Shown piece after piece: positions 60,801 to 64,000 of a DNA stretch of 64,000 nucleotides. Source of the DNA: Amphiura filiformis (lineage: Eukaryota > Echinodermata > Ophiuroidea > Amphilepidida > Amphiuridae). The stretch lies in contig NC_092631.1 in NCBI RefSeq assembly GCF_039555335.1, forward strand, positions 16,053,805 to 16,117,804, given 5' to 3'. The notes beneath the pieces are model-generated. The model ran no database searches. It was not told the origin of the DNA and saw only the letters and a list, made by a program, of their open reading frames with translations. Each line of letters opens with the position of its first letter. The first letter of the stretch is position 1. A program made the translations under genes and the position numbers.

Positions 60801-63800
60801 AGGTATTTCGTTTTATACCAGAAATGACCCCTTAATGACCTTTGATCCCAAATATAAAAATATCATATATACATTGGTTAAACACAATTCATGTGTGAAC
60901 ATACCATTACTCTCCTATGTTTTTCTTAGCTAATAAATTTTTTTTAGATATTTCAATTTATACCGGAAGTGGCCCCTTAATGACCTTTGACCCCAAATAT
61001 GTGTACACCCCATAGACACTGGGTAATAACAATGCATGTGTGCAAGTGGCATCTCTGTCCCACATAATTTGTGGAAGAAGATGCATTTTAAAGGTATTTC
61101 TTTTTATACCGGAAGTGACCCCTTAATGAGCTTTGACCCCAATTAAAAAAAATACCAATATACATTGGGTAACTGCAGATCATATGTGAACATACCGTTA
61201 CTGCGCTATGTTTTACTTAGCTAATAAAAATGTGTGAAGGTTTTTCGTTTTATACCGGAAGTGACCCCTTAATGACCTTTGACCCCAAATCTGTGTACAC
61301 CATATAGACACTGGTTAATAACAATGCATGTGTGCAAGTGGTGTCACTGTCGTACGTAATCTGTAGGAAAAGATGCATTTTTAGTTGAAATCACGTTTTT
61401 GACCTCTATGACCCCTGCGTGACCTTTGACCCCACAAGTTTCATGTGACGTGTAGGGGCACGGTCAATGATCATTGTGACCAAGTTAGGTCAAAATCGAT
61501 GTAAGCATGTGAGTGCTAGAGCAAATGAAATGGTTGACAGAAAGAAGAAAGAAAGAACTAGACTTAGCTGTGGTCTAAGACCACGAACACAGCCGTGTTG
61601 TGACCCCTTATTGACCTTTGACCCCAAAATATATGAAAGTCCCATAGACATTGGCAAGTGTCAATGTACATTTGCATGTGGCATCACTATGCTATGTTAT
61701 TTGTGGCAGAAGGGGCATTTTGAAGGTTTTTCGTCTCAGACCGGAAGTGACCCCTTGATGACCTTTGACCCAAAATAAAAATACCACATATACACTGGGT
61801 AACCACAATTCATATATGAACATACCGTTACTGTCCTTTGTTTTTCTTAGCTAATAAAATTTTTTGAAGGTATTTCATTTTATACCGGAAGTGACCCCTT
61901 AATGACCTTTGACCCCAAATCTGTGTACACCCCATATACACTGGGTAACACCAATGCATGTGTGCAAGTGGTATCACTGTCCTACGTAATTTGTGGAAGA
62001 AGATGCATTTTATAAGTATTTCGTTTTATACCGGAAGTGACCCCTTAATGACCTTTGACCCCAAATTAAAAAATACCACATATACAATGGGCAACCACAA
62101 TATATGTGTGCATATACCGTTACTGTCCTACGTTTTTCTTAGCTAATAAAAATTTTGGAAGATATTTCGTTTTATACCGGAAGTGACCCCTTAATGACCT
62201 TTGACCCCAAATCATTGGGTGACTGCAGACCATATGTGAACATACCGTTACTGTCCCATGTTTTACTGAGCTAATAAAAAATTTTGAAGGTTTTTCATTT
62301 TATACCGGAAGTGACCCCTTAATGACCTTTGACCCCAAATCTGTGTACACCCCATAGACACTGGGTAATGACAATGCACGTGTGCAAGTGGCATCACTGT
62401 CCTACGTTATATGTGGGAGAAGATGCATTTTTAGTTGAAATCATGTTTTTGACCCCTGCGTGACCTTTGACCCCACACGTTTCATGTGACATGTAGGGGC
62501 ACGGTCAGTGATCATTGTGACCAAGTTAGGTCAAAATCGATGTAAGCATGTGAGTGCTAGAGCAAATGTAATGGTTGACAGAAAGAAGAAGAAGAAGAAG
62601 AAACTAGACTTAGCTGTGGTCTAAGACCACGAACACAGCCGTGTTGTGACCTCTTAATGACCTTTGACCCCAAAATATATGAAAACCCCATAGGCATTGG
62701 CTAATGTCAATGTATGCGTGCACGTGGCATTATTTTGCCATGTTATTTGTGGCAGAAGGGGCATTTTGAAAGTTTTTCGTCTCAGACCGGAAGTGGCCCC
62801 TTAATGACCTTTGACCCCCAATCTGTGTACACCCCATAAACACTGGGTAATAACAATGCATGTGTGTAAGTGGCATCACTGTCCTGAGTAATTTGTGGGA
62901 GAAGATGCATTTTAAAGGTATTTCGTTTTATACCGGAAATGACCCCTTAATGACCTTTGATCCCAAATATAAAAATATCATATATACATTGGTTAAACAC
63001 AATTCATGTGTGAACATACCATTACTCTCCTATGTTTTTCTTAGCTAATAAATTTTTTTGTAGATATTTCAATTTATACCGGAAGTGGCCCCTTAATGAC
63101 CTTTGACCCCAAATATGTGTACACCCCATAGACACTGGGTAATAACAATGCATGTGTGCAAGTGGCATCTCTGTCCCACATAATTTGTGGAAGAAGATGC
63201 ATTTTAAAGGTATTTCTTTTTATACCGGAAGTGACCCCTTAATGAGCTTTGACCCCAATTAAAAAAATACCAATATACATTGGGTAACTGCAGATCATAT
63301 GTGAACATACCGTTACTGCGCTATGTTTTACTTAGCTAATAAAAATGTGTGAAGGTTTTTCGTTTTATACCGGAAGTGACCCCTTAATGACCTTTGACCC
63401 CAAATCTGTGTACACCATATAGACACTGGTTAATAACAATGCATGTGTGCAAGTGGTGTCACTGTCGTACGTAATCTGTAGGAAAAGATGCATTTTTAGT
63501 TGAAATCACGTTTTTGACCTCTATGACCCCTGCGTGACCTTTGACCCCACAAGTTTCATGTGACGTGTAGGGGCACGGTCAATGATCATTGTGACCAAGT
63601 TAGGTCAAAATCGATGTAAGCATGTGAGTGCTAGAGTAAATGTAATGGTTGACAGAAAGAAGAAAGAACTAGACTTAGCTGTGGTCTAAGACCACGAACA
63701 CAGCCGTGTTGTAACCCCTTAATAACCTTTGACCCCAAAATATATAAAAACGCCCATAGACATTGGCTAATGTCAACGCATGTGTGCACGTGGCTTCACT

Positions 63801-64000
63801 TTGCCATGTTACTTGTGGCAGAAGGGGCATTTTGAAGGTTTTTCGTCTCAGACCGGAAGTGACCCCTTAATGACATTTGACCCCAAATAAAAAAATACCA
63901 CATATGAATTGGGTAAGGGTAACCACAATTCATTTGTGAACATACCGTTTACTGTCCTATGTTTTTCTTAGCAAATAAAAAATTTGAAGGTTTTTCGTTT

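Larger units (their letters stand above)
41771..64000 (+). repeat. large tandem array of ~20 long units built from ~150-bp monomers
   Basis: Unit starts (mostly CTAGACTTAGCTGTGGTC): 41771, 42985, 44246, 45475, 46801, ~48150, 49213, 50286, 51208, 52443, 53561, ~54359, 55286, 56333, 57898, 59135, 60489, 61558, 62604 and 63669. Units are 0.8-1.6 kb. Each body is a chain of ~150-bp monomers starting ACCGGAAGTGACCCCTTAAT GACCTTTGACCCC. Two monomer types alternate: one continues AAATCTGTGTACACC, the other AAATAAAAAAATACCAC. Units close with a conserved block (GTGACCAAGTTAGGTCAAAA, TCGATGTAAGCATGTGAGTG, GTAATGGTTGACAG), a GAA-rich tract and sometimes a terminal hairpin. The array runs past the window end. 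Open frames here are by-products. Confidence 0.93.

Noticed and set aside
42338-63048. Many recurring 60-130-codon open frames on both strands of the array
   Set aside because: The same peptides recur because the DNA repeats. They differ by frameshifting indels between units and match no protein family I know.

Overview
The window is AT-rich animal DNA. It holds three split protein-coding genes, long introns, two tRNA-Lys genes, many short inverted-repeat DNA transposons and a very large tandem array. The make-up (BHMT-like enzyme, an F-box/LRR pair, tRNA-derived SINEs, many 'aggccta' words) suggests a marine invertebrate deuterostome such as an echinoderm or hemichordate. That is an inference; the species cannot be read from the sequence.

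Layout. 1-9.0 kb: no protein gene. It has two copies of a MITE, an inverted array of ~170-bp repeats, two identical tRNA-Lys(TTT) genes with decayed relatives, and ATC/ATT microsatellites. 9.0-17.4 kb (+): F-box/LRR gene A (2-3 exons); its 5.7-kb second intron is filled by a ~55-60-bp tandem repeat that was itself duplicated as a 1.49-kb block. 17.4-20.9 kb: foldback elements and MITEs. 20.95-23.38 kb (-): F-box/LRR gene B (2 exons), tail-to-tail with A and split by an intron at the same codon. 23.4-31.1 kb: a 1.25-kb mariner-like element with a nested MITE, a purine tract, TTTA/AAAT microsatellites, another foldback copy and tRNA-like relics. 31.1-40.7 kb (+): a seven-exon BHMT-like gene coding for about 879 residues: a poly-Q head, a catalytic barrel with the three zinc cysteines, and a ~430-residue acidic disordered tail. 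41.77-64.0 kb: an unbroken array of about 20 long units (0.8-1.6 kb) built of ~150-bp monomers, running off the window end.

The most unusual signal is in that array. Its units fall into three subfamilies with different end sequences but the same plan. Each has a 5' hairpin followed at once by a 10-11-nt 'key', then the monomer body, a GAA-rich tract, a 15-nt linker, and a terminal hairpin whose arm repeats the key of that same subfamily. Key and terminal hairpin change together between subfamilies. This looks like a non-autonomous Helentron-like (rolling-circle) family, but that class is inference. Each monomer also carries a near-consensus DR1 nuclear-receptor site.

All splice junctions given were read by eye from GT/AG sites and frame continuity. 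No search or alignment program was run.
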